A stretch of DNA of 64,000 nt from Pseudomonas lactucae. Lineage in GTDB: Bacteria; Pseudomonadota; Gammaproteobacteria; Pseudomonadales; Pseudomonadaceae. Location of the stretch: the NCBI RefSeq assembly GCF_016937615.1, contig NZ_JAFHKI010000006.1, positions 115,476 to 179,475 on the forward strand. Reading direction: 5' to 3'. The notes under the pieces are model-generated. The model worked only from the letters and a program-made list of their open reading frames with translations. It did no database searches and was not told where the DNA came from. A program made the translations under genes and the position numbers. Positions 30,923 through 39,194 of the stretch are shown piece by piece; the stretch's first letter is position 1, and each line of letters starts with the position of its first letter.

Positions 30923-31447
30923 ATGGCGAGTGCGAAAGATTTGATTCGCAACTATCTGGGTTACGATGGCATGGACCATCGCCAACGTACATTAGCCCAG
31001 GCATTGGCTTGGGATGATGACGCTCTGGAAAGCACACATGACTTCATACAATGGTGGTTTCCGCTGCCTGACCCCAGTGCTTATAACAGCCACTCGCCAG
31101 TGGCGAGCCTTGCTGAGTTCGACGAGCTAGCGAACGACGAGCGCGTCAGAGGTGGAGTAGAATGCGCCATGCGTCGCATGCTGAGCTTCTATGGTTTACG
31201 CCACTATGCGTCAGGGCTGATCGAGAAATCAGACGACTGGGATAGCCGGAGTCAGAACTGGGCATACACGCAGAATCACAACGACCTGCGAATGACTCGC
31301 ATCCTAAGATCGTTGTGCTTGCTGGGCCACCGGGCACAGGCGCAGAGGCTGTTTGTCATCCTGGAAGAGGTTATTCAGCAAACGCGTGAGCCATGGGAGC
31401 AAGTGCCGTTACGATTCTGGCGTGAAGCGCTGTCTCTCCCCTCATAA
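30923..31447 (+). CDS. OGFr-domain (opioid growth factor receptor-related) protein
   Basis: A 174-residue protein carrying the conserved OGFr_N region: THDFIQWWFPLPDPS near residues 38-52, then a helical segment with MRRMLSFYGLRH and TQNHNDLRMTRILRSLCLLG. In animals the domain occurs in a nuclear receptor; in bacteria it is widespread but its activity is not known. GAGGG precedes the ATG. The gap to the hydrolase-macro gene is 12 bases, so the two are almost certainly one transcript with the sirtuin. A hairpin just after the stop suggests that the unit ends here. Confidence 0.8.
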   Translation: MASAKDLIRNYLGYDGMDHRQRTLAQALAWDDDALESTHDFIQWWFPLPDPSAYNSHSPVASLAEFDELANDERVRGGVECAMRRMLSFYGLRHYASGLIEKSDDWDSRSQNWAYTQNHNDLRMTRILRSLCLLGHRAQAQRLFVILEEVIQQTREPWEQVPLRFWREALSLPS

Positions 31448-31452
31448 AATGC

Positions 31453-31478
31453 GCTCCTCAGGCCAACACCTGAGGAGC
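31453..31478 (+). terminator. hairpin after the sirtuin operon
   Basis: A perfect 10-bp stem GCTCCTCAGG / CCTGAGGAGC round the loop CCAACA begins 6 bases after the OGFr stop. There is no T run, so it is a weaker terminator candidate or an mRNA 3'-end stabiliser. Confidence 0.5.
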
Positions 31479-31909
31479 CTTGACGCGCTCAGCAAGCATC
31501 ACGGCGCCTTCTTAAAGTGTTCGACCCTCGTCGACCTTTATGCTGGGGTTCGGAAGGTGTGTTCGCCATTGATTTACCTCACCTCGGCCAAAACGTCCAA
31601 GGAAGGCAAAGTCCCAAGTGAACGATAAAAAGGTGAACGAAGCGATCGCCAAATGGCGGCTCAGCTGACGACCTTGTGCAGCCAACCAACGGAAAGTAGC
31701 AAATAGCCACTCCTCGTAGTAGGCTCGTGTCCAAATTGACATCATCCCCCAAGCCCGCAGTACAAGGCAGTTACCATGTCAAAGCGAAGGATCCGCTACG
31801 CTGGCTTTAGGCCTTACTGTATCTGTTGCCCGAGCACCACTGCTGGTGCGGAGCAGACCGGGCACTCTTTGCCGGCGGTTGCCCTACCCTGTTCATTTCA
31901 GGCTCCCCT
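31479..31909. other. intergenic region upstream of the proton-channel operon
   Basis: About 430 bases with no supported gene. Short frames on both strands have no recognisable content. The promoter of the rightward AAA/proton-channel operon is expected here. Confidence 0.45.
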
Positions 31910-32854
31910 ATGACCGAGACTCCCCCCTCCAGCGCCCATCGGCGTTTAATGGAGGCGACGCCCCCTGCGCAGAAAACGCCATTGCGCGAACCTCGTTTCA
32001 ACCTCACCCGGGATGTGGTGCTCCATTCGCGCACCCGACTGCAACTGGACGAGTGCCTTGCACGCCTGCGTTTTCACACCAAGATCTACCAAGACTGGGG
32101 ATTTGCCGCTGTAGACCCCATGGGCATGACCGCCATCTTGAATTTCTACGGCCCACCCGGCACCGGCAAGACGCTTTGCGCTGAAGCCCTCGCCGGCCAG
32201 CTGGGGTTGCCGTTCATGGCCTTGGGTATTGCGGAACTGGAAAGCAAGTTCATGGGCGATACGGCAAAAAACATTCAAGCCACGTTCGAACAGGCCCGGC
32301 AAACCGGCGCGTTGTTGTTCTTCGACGAAGCCGACACGTTGCTGGGCAAACGCCTGTCGTCAGTTACTCAAGGGGTGGACAACGAGGTCAATGCCATGCG
32401 TTCGACCTTGCTGATCGAGCTGGAGCGCTTCGAGGGCATAGTGGTGTTCGCCACCAACTTCGCCAAGAACTACGACGAAGCCTTTCGCAGCCGGATCGGC
32501 TATCACGTCGAATTCTGCCTGCCCGACTTAGGTGCCCGGCAACAGCTCTGGGAGCGTTTTCTGGTCGAGCAGATTCCGCTGGCCGAGCCGCGTGAAGCAC
32601 TGATCGAAAGCGCCAGCCAGCGTTCCGACGGCCTGTCCGGCCGAGAAATACGTACCTGCATGCGCCTGGCCCTGCCCAAGTCGCTTCTTGCCGCCGAGCA
32701 GCACGGCCTACTTCCGTGCTTGCGCGCCGAACATGTGCATGCAGCCATAGATGAGGTTTTGGCCAGCCACCACCAGGTGTCGACGCCGCCTTCCAATAGA
32801 ACACACAGCGAGCAGGACGTGGCGCGCGCCAAGAGCCTGCTGGGCCTTCAATAA
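31910..32854 (+). CDS. AAA ATPase, first gene of the proton-channel operon
   Basis: A 314-residue single AAA module of the ATAD/spastin-like class. Walker A is FYGPPGTGKTLCAEAL near residues 83-98, Walker B is LLFFDEADTLLG near 138-149, sensor 1 is VVFATNFAKN, and the arginine-finger region is FRSRIGYHVEF. The C-terminal helical lid contains LSGREIRTCMRLAL. The ATG at 31910 is chosen because upstream in-frame codons are Cys-rich and unlike protein. It is the first of six same-strand genes; the next begins 20 bases on. A chaperone-like or gating role on the membrane complex is an inference. The known Zorya types do not have this ATPase. Confidence 0.85.
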   Translation: MTETPPSSAHRRLMEATPPAQKTPLREPRFNLTRDVVLHSRTRLQLDECLARLRFHTKIYQDWGFAAVDPMGMTAILNFYGPPGTGKTLCAEALAGQLGLPFMALGIAELESKFMGDTAKNIQATFEQARQTGALLFFDEADTLLGKRLSSVTQGVDNEVNAMRSTLLIELERFEGIVVFATNFAKNYDEAFRSRIGYHVEFCLPDLGARQQLWERFLVEQIPLAEPREALIESASQRSDGLSGREIRTCMRLALPKSLLAAEQHGLLPCLRAEHVHAAIDEVLASHHQVSTPPSNRTHSEQDVARAKSLLGLQ

Positions 32855-32874
32855 ATCAACAACGAGCAAAGCAC

Positions 32875-34146
32875 ATGGGATTCCTTTCAAAAGTTTGGGG
32901 CGGCATAACCAGTCTTGCCACATCTACAGTCAACATAGCCAAGTCGGCGTGGGAAAAAACCAAAGAGGTTGCCGGCAAAGCTATCGGCTGGATGGCGGAA
33001 AAAGCCGAAACCTTCGTGGGCACTGTGAAAAGCGTCTGGCAGAAAGTCAAACCCTACATTGCCAAGGTGGTGCAGCCCGCCCTCAAGGTCGCAGCCCAAT
33101 GGACGGCTATGGCGCTGCCTGCCTTTCCTTGGGTCGCCGGCGCCATCACTGCCTTCGACAAAGCCCTGGATGCCTTATTGGCCTGGGACAAGACCTCTAT
33201 GGCGAAAAAACTCGATGCAGCGATCCACTGGGTCATCCAGAGAGCCAAAGACCTGCACAACGTCAACCTCAATAAAGAGGAAATGTCCACCGCTGCGCAA
33301 CACGAAGAAACTCTGCGCGAGGCCCGCAACGAAGTGCGGGGCGATGCTGCGAAGGCGATTGACCTGGCCAGCCTGATCACCAGCTATGCCCAGCTCTCCA
33401 CTCGTATTGCGCACGTAATGGAGAACAACAATATCGAGGATTTCGAACACTATCTGCGCCTGCGCGCTGCGCAGAAGTTGCTCAAAGACACCGAGAGACG
33501 CCTGATGCTCGCCCAGGACATCCATGCCATCAACGCCGATGACCTATTCCTGATGGAGATCGGTGCTGAACTGCTCAAAAAAGTCCCGGCCATCAGCGAT
33601 GCCGACACACAACACCTGGACCACGTCGTTTACGCGCGCTTCCAGCAGAAGCTGATCCCGTTTGTATTTGAAGAAATGATCATGGCCTGGGGCTGCAACC
33701 TTGACACCATGGAAAATGAATGGAAAGCCGAGAACCAAGCCATCTCCAAGGATCAGATACTGCTGCGCCGCTTAGAAATCGGCCAGCGCCTATCTGAATT
33801 GAATACCGAAGAAGCTGCAATGCTGGCTGACCTTCAACTTAAAGTCCCAGCCTTCAAAGCCCAGATGGACAGCAAGCGCAAGCGCACCAATGAAATGCGC
33901 AGCTACGTTTTTGCCGCTGAAGGTTTCCTGCAAATGCTCGAGAAAAATCCCGAGGACTTCGCCGACAAGGAGTACCTGCTCGAAGACAGCAGCGCCGCCG
34001 GCATGATCATCATCGAGTGTGCTCAGCACGGCAAACAATGGGAGGAACTCAGCGAATCCGAGCAATTCCTGATTATCGACTTCGCCAACATCTATGAAGA
34101 AGCCAGTCGCGCCCGAGCGGCCAAGCTGGTCGAGGTGGTCGTGTGA
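32875..34146 (+). CDS. unknown helical protein of the proton-channel operon
   Basis: A 423-residue, almost wholly helical protein. Residues 1-70 are amphipathic and Lys/Ala/Trp-rich (IAKSAWEKTKEVAGKAIGWM), and a short hydrophobic stretch follows (WTAMALPAFPWVAGAI), so it may bind membrane peripherally. The rest has long charged helices (RRLEIGQRLSELNTEEAAML). No enzyme motif is visible and I do not recognise the family. Its stop TGA overlaps the GTG start of the MotA-like gene (GTGA), which points to coupled translation and a shared complex. It replaces, in position, the effectors of known Zorya loci but shares no motif with them that I can see. Confidence 0.75.
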   Translation: MGFLSKVWGGITSLATSTVNIAKSAWEKTKEVAGKAIGWMAEKAETFVGTVKSVWQKVKPYIAKVVQPALKVAAQWTAMALPAFPWVAGAITAFDKALDALLAWDKTSMAKKLDAAIHWVIQRAKDLHNVNLNKEEMSTAAQHEETLREARNEVRGDAAKAIDLASLITSYAQLSTRIAHVMENNNIEDFEHYLRLRAAQKLLKDTERRLMLAQDIHAINADDLFLMEIGAELLKKVPAISDADTQHLDHVVYARFQQKLIPFVFEEMIMAWGCNLDTMENEWKAENQAISKDQILLRRLEIGQRLSELNTEEAAMLADLQLKVPAFKAQMDSKRKRTNEMRSYVFAAEGFLQMLEKNPEDFADKEYLLEDSSAAGMIIIECAQHGKQWEELSESEQFLIIDFANIYEEASRARAAKLVEVVV

Positions 34147-36246
34147 ATCCGGAAGAAATTCTCGCTTTTCTAATACCGGGAAACGACCCTATCCAGCTGG
34201 TTTTTGGTAGCGTTTTCCTGATCCTGATCGCCACTACCCTGATCGGCGTATGGCGTGGTGCAACGCCGGCGTCCTGGGAAAAAAAAGTGGAATGGTAACG
34301 GCCTGATCGGCGACCACGCAGATAACCTGGACGTCGAACATGGCTCAGTCAATGAAATCAGTACGGCCGTCGCCAGCACCGGCGAAAAACTCGCTGACAT
34401 CATGCCAGGCATTCTGCTGATTCTAGGTTTGCTCGGCACCTTCCTCGGCCTGGGTATCGCTTTGAACAAGGCCTCAACCATCCTGCTCGAAGCCAACGCG
34501 GGTGGCGGCATGGACAATGCCATGGCCAACCTGATGGGCATGATGGAAGGCCTGGGCACCAAGTTCAAAACTTCGACCTGGGGCATCATGGCTTTTCTAC
34601 TGATTAAGGCCTGGTCCGCTCGCAATGGCTACGAGGAGCGACGGCTGCGCTGGTGTGTCGGCAAGATGAAAGCCGCCTTCGAATACAGCCGCCGGGCACA
34701 GTTGCAGGAGCGTCAGCAAACCCAACATGCACTGATCGAGGCCTTGGGCAGAATTGACCAGACGCTGGTCAACCAATGGCAAACCCAGCACGCCTTACTC
34801 GACACCCAATGCAAGCTGAATAAGCATGCCGGTATCACTTCAGTGGCGACCCACAAGGCCGTTCAAGACTTGCAACAAGCCCTGGTGGTAGAAGTTCGCA
34901 CCCTAAACGTCAGCAATGCACAGGCTCGCGATACTCTGCTGGAAACCGTCAATAACCTGCAGCAACACGGCCTCACTCTGAGCGCGACCCACTCCGCCAT
35001 TCAAGAGCTGCAGCAAGCGTTGATACCAGAGGTGCGCAGCCTCAACGCGAGCAATGCCCAGGCCCGCGATGCACTGAAAGAAACTGTCAGCAACTTGCAA
35101 CAACACGGCCTCACTTTGGGCGCGACCCACACTGCCGTTCAGGAATTGCAGCAAGCACTGGTACCCGAGGTGCAGACCCTCAATGCCAGCAATGCCCTGG
35201 CCCGCGATGCACTGCAGGAAACCGTCAGCAACCTGCAGCAACACGGCCTCACTCTGGGCGCAACCCACTCCGCCCTTCAAGAGCTGCAGCAAGCTCTGGT
35301 ACCCGAGGTGCAAGCCCTCAAGAGCAGCAGTAAGCTGGCCGTCGATATGCTGCGCGACTCCGCAAGCGCTCTGCAGCAGAGCAACGAAGGACAGCAGCTA
35401 CAACTCAAGGCCACACGCACTGCGCAAAAAAGCCTGGAGCAAGTCGAAGCCAGCCTCAGCAACCTGAGTGCAATCTCCGACGCTGCCACGCAGATGGCCA
35501 GAGCCGCCAGCGATGTTGGGCGGTCCGCTGGTGAGTTGCAGTCGGTCATCAGTGGTTTCAAGGACGGTGTGGCGGATGTGCTGGGCGGCATCAAGCAGGA
35601 TCTGGGTACTACCATCGACCAGATGGGCAACAGCTTCACAGACAACATGGCCACTATGTCCGCGACCATGGCCAACGCCACTGACGGTATTTCAAGGGCC
35701 GTCACCGATCTGTCCAGCAGCGTCAGCCAGACGATGGATAAGATGAAAAAGTCCAACGAGGACTCGATGGAGATCCAGAAGAAAGCCCAAATCGAATTCC
35801 TGGCGACCAGCCAAAACCTGAACATGAACATAGGAGGCATGACAGGCCTTGTCGAGGACCTGCGCGAACGCATCGTCTCGGGCCTCAAGGCCGTGTCAGA
35901 AAGTGGTCGGCGCATGATCGCCGTTGACTCTCAATTCAAGGAAGTAACAGAAAAGGCTGCCCGCAGCGCCGTAGCTATCGAAGAACTGGTCGCCGAACTG
36001 CAGAGCCTTCAGCACTCCAGCCCCTTGCAACCGGTCATGGACGCCGTCGCCGGCAGGGTAGATATGATCGGGCACAGTTTGCAGCGCCTCGACGAGCACC
36101 TGCTAGCGCTAAAGTCTGCAGCCGATGACGAGCGCCAGTTGCAAGCCATTAGCCAATTACAGGGCCCGCTGGAGCGGATCGTCGAGCGGCTTGAATACCT
36201 CGACACCCGTCTCGAGCAGTTGAGTCTCGATGCCGAAGAGGCGTGA
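34143..36246 (+). CDS. MotA/TolQ/ExbB-type channel protein, ZorA-like, with A8 frameshift
   Basis: GTG at 34143, overlapping the previous stop, begins a frame with a transmembrane helix (VFGSVFLILIATTLIGVW). At an A8 tract (34279-34286) the frame must change by one base: seven A would give SWEKKWNGNGL and join the long frame that ends at 36246. That frame has two more transmembrane helices (IMPGILLILGLLGTFLGLGI and TSTWGIMAFLLIKAW) with the MotA-like Gly/Thr pattern. A cytoplasmic tail of about 500 residues follows, containing four 46-residue repeats and further coiled coil. Repaired length is about 700. ZorA of Zorya has three helices and a long tail as well. A GTG at 34255 could start a shortened form lacking helix 1. 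Confidence 0.8.
34843..35394 (+). repeat. 138-base tandem repeats in the ZorA-like tail
   Basis: Four units begin at 34843, 34981, 35119 and 35257. Each encodes 46 residues of the pattern GATH.A.QELQQALVPEV...LNASNA.ARDAL.ETVSNLQQHGLTL, and the last unit diverges at its end. Near-identity of the middle units at DNA level implies recent duplication. They lengthen the helical tail of the channel subunit. Confidence 0.85.
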
Positions 36247-36258
36247 AGGTAGCCCTCC

Positions 36259-36903
36259 ATGAAAGACAAACCAAATGAATGGGTTTCCATCGCCGACCTG
36301 ATGGCCGGGGTTATGGCCGTGGTCATGCTGCTGTTGGTGATGTCGGTGCTGCAGAAGACCTACTCCGACCTCAAGCACAAACAGGAGATGGAAAAGAGCA
36401 GCACCTCACAGCGCGAAAAGGTCGGCGTAATCCTCAGCCAGCTCAAAGCCTCGCTCGAAACCAGTGAGAACGACGGGCTGGTGGTACTGGATGTCAACGC
36501 CCAGAAGATGACCCTGCGCGACGGTATTTTCGGCCGCGGCAGCGCCTGCGTGACTGACCAGGCCAAGCAGGCATTCGCCAGCATCGAGGCGCGTATCGCC
36601 GATTTCCTGACCACGTTCAGCAACGGCAAAGTGTATGTCGAGGGGCACACCGACAACCTGCCGGTATCGCGCCCAGTCACCAACTTCGAAGTGTTCTGCA
36701 CGGTATACGACGACAACTTCACACTTTCCGCCGCTCGCGCACGCGAGGCCCGCAAGCTGATCATCGGCGAACTTGATACGGCTAGCGCCAAGCGCGTAGT
36801 GGTCGCCGGTTACGGCGACTCCCAGCCTATCCCTGGTATCGCACCAGAGGATGCCCAGCAACGGCGCATCGAAGTGCGTTGGGTGATACAGGAAGATCGC
36901 TAG
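36259..36903 (+). CDS. MotB/OmpA-type protein, ZorB-like
   Basis: A 214-residue inner-membrane protein. One N-terminal helix (LMAGVMAVVMLLLVMSVLQ) is preceded by Asp13 in SIADLMAG, the place of the proton-carrying Asp in MotB/ExbD/ZorB. A linker follows, then a periplasmic OmpA-like peptidoglycan-binding domain with VYVEGHTDNLPV near 128-139, LSAARAREARKLI and QQRRIEVRW near the end. Together with the MotA-like gene 12 bases upstream it should form a proton-driven stator anchored to the cell wall. In Zorya the ZorAB motor responds to phage entry; the same may hold here. Confidence 0.88.
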   Translation: MKDKPNEWVSIADLMAGVMAVVMLLLVMSVLQKTYSDLKHKQEMEKSSTSQREKVGVILSQLKASLETSENDGLVVLDVNAQKMTLRDGIFGRGSACVTDQAKQAFASIEARIADFLTTFSNGKVYVEGHTDNLPVSRPVTNFEVFCTVYDDNFTLSAARAREARKLIIGELDTASAKRVVVAGYGDSQPIPGIAPEDAQQRRIEVRWVIQEDR

Positions 36904-36947
36904 ACCGGGTTCGCCAAACTTTTCACCACAAATAAAGGATTCCAGTC

Positions 36948-37688
36948 ATGGGTATCACCTACAGACAAGATGACGACCTGGCGTTTCTCCAGTACTGCAC
37001 GGAGGCAGACATCCGCCAGCTGGCCAAGTACCTGATGCTCGATAACGATGGCGAAAAGCGGGTTGCCAGCGAGATCGCTGACGATGAGCAATTCAAAAAA
37101 CTGGAGGGCCAGCCGGACCAGTGGCGCCAGTGCTGGAAACTGGTGGCCGGTGAACTGCAGCATTTCGGTGGCGACTCGATCGTCAATTTGTTTCGCCGCC
37201 AGGGCGTGCTGTACAAGGAAATGCTGTGCGACGTCTGCGACAAGGCGAAAGCCAAGTACACCAGCAAAGCGTCTGCCTATGACATCGAAAACAAACTGAT
37301 TGAGCGCCTGGTCGAGCAGTCTTGGGACAGCATGTCTGACGCCGAAAAACGCAAGGCCATGGAATCGATGAATATTCCTGATGCCATTGAATCCATGCCT
37401 CTGGCCGCCATCATCAAAGCTATCAGCTCAGGTGGCATAGGGTCCTTCGAATGGTCTGCCTGGCTCGCCAATTCCGCCCGCCAGTACTTCGGCAATGCCT
37501 TGGTCATGGGTGCCGGTGGCGCCGCCGCGCTGATTGGCGGACGCGCCGTGGCTGCCTTCGCCGGGCCGGTCGCTGCGATCGCTGTGACCATACCGTTACT
37601 GAGCGGCACCGCCTACCGGGTTACCATTCCAGCGGTCATCCAGATCGCCTACATGCGCCGCAAATACGAAAAAGAGGACCGTTTCTGA
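36948..37688 (+). CDS. YaaW family (UPF0174/DUF3944) protein
   Basis: A 246-residue homologue of E. coli YaaW as I remember its sequence: DDDLAFLQYCTEADIRQL at the N terminus (DUF3944), VAGELQHFGGDSIVNLFR near 65-82, YKEMLCDVCDKAK, and a C-terminal GTAYRVTIPAVIQIAYMRRK. The C-terminal third is hydrophobic (MGAGGAAALIGGRAVAAFAG) and could insert into membrane. AAAGGA lies before the ATG. YaaW has no established function. Its place between the MotB-like gene and a membrane protein, with TGATG overlap to the latter, ties this family to a proton-channel complex. That link is the inference of interest. Confidence 0.85.
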   Translation: MGITYRQDDDLAFLQYCTEADIRQLAKYLMLDNDGEKRVASEIADDEQFKKLEGQPDQWRQCWKLVAGELQHFGGDSIVNLFRRQGVLYKEMLCDVCDKAKAKYTSKASAYDIENKLIERLVEQSWDSMSDAEKRKAMESMNIPDAIESMPLAAIIKAISSGGIGSFEWSAWLANSARQYFGNALVMGAGGAAALIGGRAVAAFAGPVAAIAVTIPLLSGTAYRVTIPAVIQIAYMRRKYEKEDRF

Positions 37689-38584
37689 TGCAAGCCGCCG
37701 CCGACCTTCTGCAGAAAATCTGGGTTCTCGATGAAGCCGCCTTCTCAAAAAAACTGCTCGATGCCTTGGCTCAGGGTAAAGCTGTCATTCATGACGGCGT
37801 TGCCTACTGGAAAGCAGGCAGCGGTGAGACAGGGATCATTCAACACTTGCCGTTCAAGGAAACAATGATCAAGTCCGCCGAAGAAGCGATCAAAGCTGCA
37901 CAAATGACCACCGTCATGGCCGCAGCCGCTTCCACTTGCGTGATCCTCGGCGCGTTGATCATCCAGACCAAATATCTGGCCGCCAAACTCGACAAGATCC
38001 AGCACACCGTCGACGAAATCGCCAAAGACCTGCACGCCCAGAACATTGTCTATTACATGGACAAAGTCACCGACTACATCGGAGGGATAGAAGTTGCTCG
38101 CACCCTGCTGAAGGACCGCAGCCTGGCCCATGAGATCAGGGAAGTGGCCTACCCATTACTGGCTACCGCAGCGGCCAAGCGCAATCACGCGCTGTCCTTC
38201 ATCGACAATATCCTCAACCTGGCGCATAACAGCAACGAACTGACCAACAAGCATTACGAACTGGTGGTGAACTTCGCCCACATGATGCTGGAAATCATGC
38301 CCTTGGGAATGCACACCGAATACCTGCTGGCCGCCCGCGTCGGCAAACCACAATTGGCCCAGCAAATCCTGGAAGACGGTGCCGAGCGCTACCAAGGGGC
38401 CATGAATCTCTACAAAAACTTCCTAAACGATCAACACCGCAGCCTGATCCGAGGCAGCATCGGCGAAAAGGCCGAAATATTCCATCGCATCGAACACAAA
38501 GCCAAACAACTGATCCACTCGGAAGAAAACCGGCTACTGCTGTCCCTGCCCAATGGTCGTATGGCTGTTCTGAAAGCCGCCTGA
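37688..38584 (+). CDS. unknown membrane-anchored protein, last gene of the operon
   Basis: About 298 residues from the ATG at 37688, which overlaps the YaaW stop (TGATG); the frame is open further upstream inside the YaaW gene, but that part is shadow. One transmembrane helix lies near residues 75-95 (TTVMAAAASTCVILGALIIQ), followed by a coiled stretch (LAAKLDKIQHTVDEIAKDLH) and a helical C-terminal domain. The first 60 residues may form a small globular domain. I know no family name. Coupled translation suggests that it forms a complex with the YaaW-like protein. A long hairpin follows the stop. Confidence 0.75.
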   Translation: MQAAADLLQKIWVLDEAAFSKKLLDALAQGKAVIHDGVAYWKAGSGETGIIQHLPFKETMIKSAEEAIKAAQMTTVMAAAASTCVILGALIIQTKYLAAKLDKIQHTVDEIAKDLHAQNIVYYMDKVTDYIGGIEVARTLLKDRSLAHEIREVAYPLLATAAAKRNHALSFIDNILNLAHNSNELTNKHYELVVNFAHMMLEIMPLGMHTEYLLAARVGKPQLAQQILEDGAERYQGAMNLYKNFLNDQHRSLIRGSIGEKAEIFHRIEHKAKQLIHSEENRLLLSLPNGRMAVLKAA

Positions 38585-38595
38585 GTCCCAGCCAG

Positions 38596-38633
38596 CCTGA
38601 TCGCTTGTGACAGCTTGCATGCAAGCGATCAGG
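38596..38633 (+). terminator. long hairpin ending the proton-channel operon
   Basis: A perfect 12-bp stem CCTGATCGCTTG / CAAGCGATCAGG with a 14-base loop starts 11 bases after the last stop. No T run follows. It is probably the transcript end or an mRNA-stabilising structure. Confidence 0.55.
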
Positions 38634-39194
38634 CCCGGATATTCAACCAGGAATGCTCAGCTAATCAGACTCAGGGCCTCGCAATGCCGTTTACCAGGTC
38701 ATAGACCAGCGTAAACGCTACGTCCGCTGGCGAGGTGTAACCCGAGCCCGCCGATACTATTTTTGGGATACCAAAACGTCTCTTCGGCCGCCCGCTCAAT
38801 TGGGCAAGTCATTCTCCCGCGAAGTAATCACTGTCGAGTTGCTTTACTTCACAACATACCCCCTTTCAACCTTAATCATTCTCAACACCCCAAATAGCAA
38901 GTTAGCGAACTATCTATTCCTCCACCAACTGGATAGACAAACAAAAACCATCCATTGCTTTAACGATAAACCTCACCGTTATTTTGTTTTCAAATGCGTT
39001 TCAAATACCCACACCCATGCTAATGTCATTACGACACCAGTGTTGTTTCAACTAGCCTGGGAGGTTATTCGTTGCCCCACACTCTCTCTACTACCAAAGT
39101 CTAATAACATCATCTGTGGAGTCACCATATCCGAGGCGCGCACATCCTCTTCCAGACGCGTAATAAGAAGACCATCAGCAGAGGGCATACCATT
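38634..39194. other. AT-rich gap at the right border of the island
   Basis: About 560 bases, markedly AT-rich between 38830 and 39050, with no supported gene. Frames such as 38800-39198 have unlikely composition. The base composition and the change from accessory to core genes suggest that the island boundary lies here. No integrase, transposase or clear direct repeat was seen. Confidence 0.45.

Noticed and set aside
34843..35394. CRISPR-like array
   Set aside because: The 138-base repeats are contiguous without spacers and keep the reading frame of a coiled-coil tail. The same holds for the 273-base repeats at 19060.
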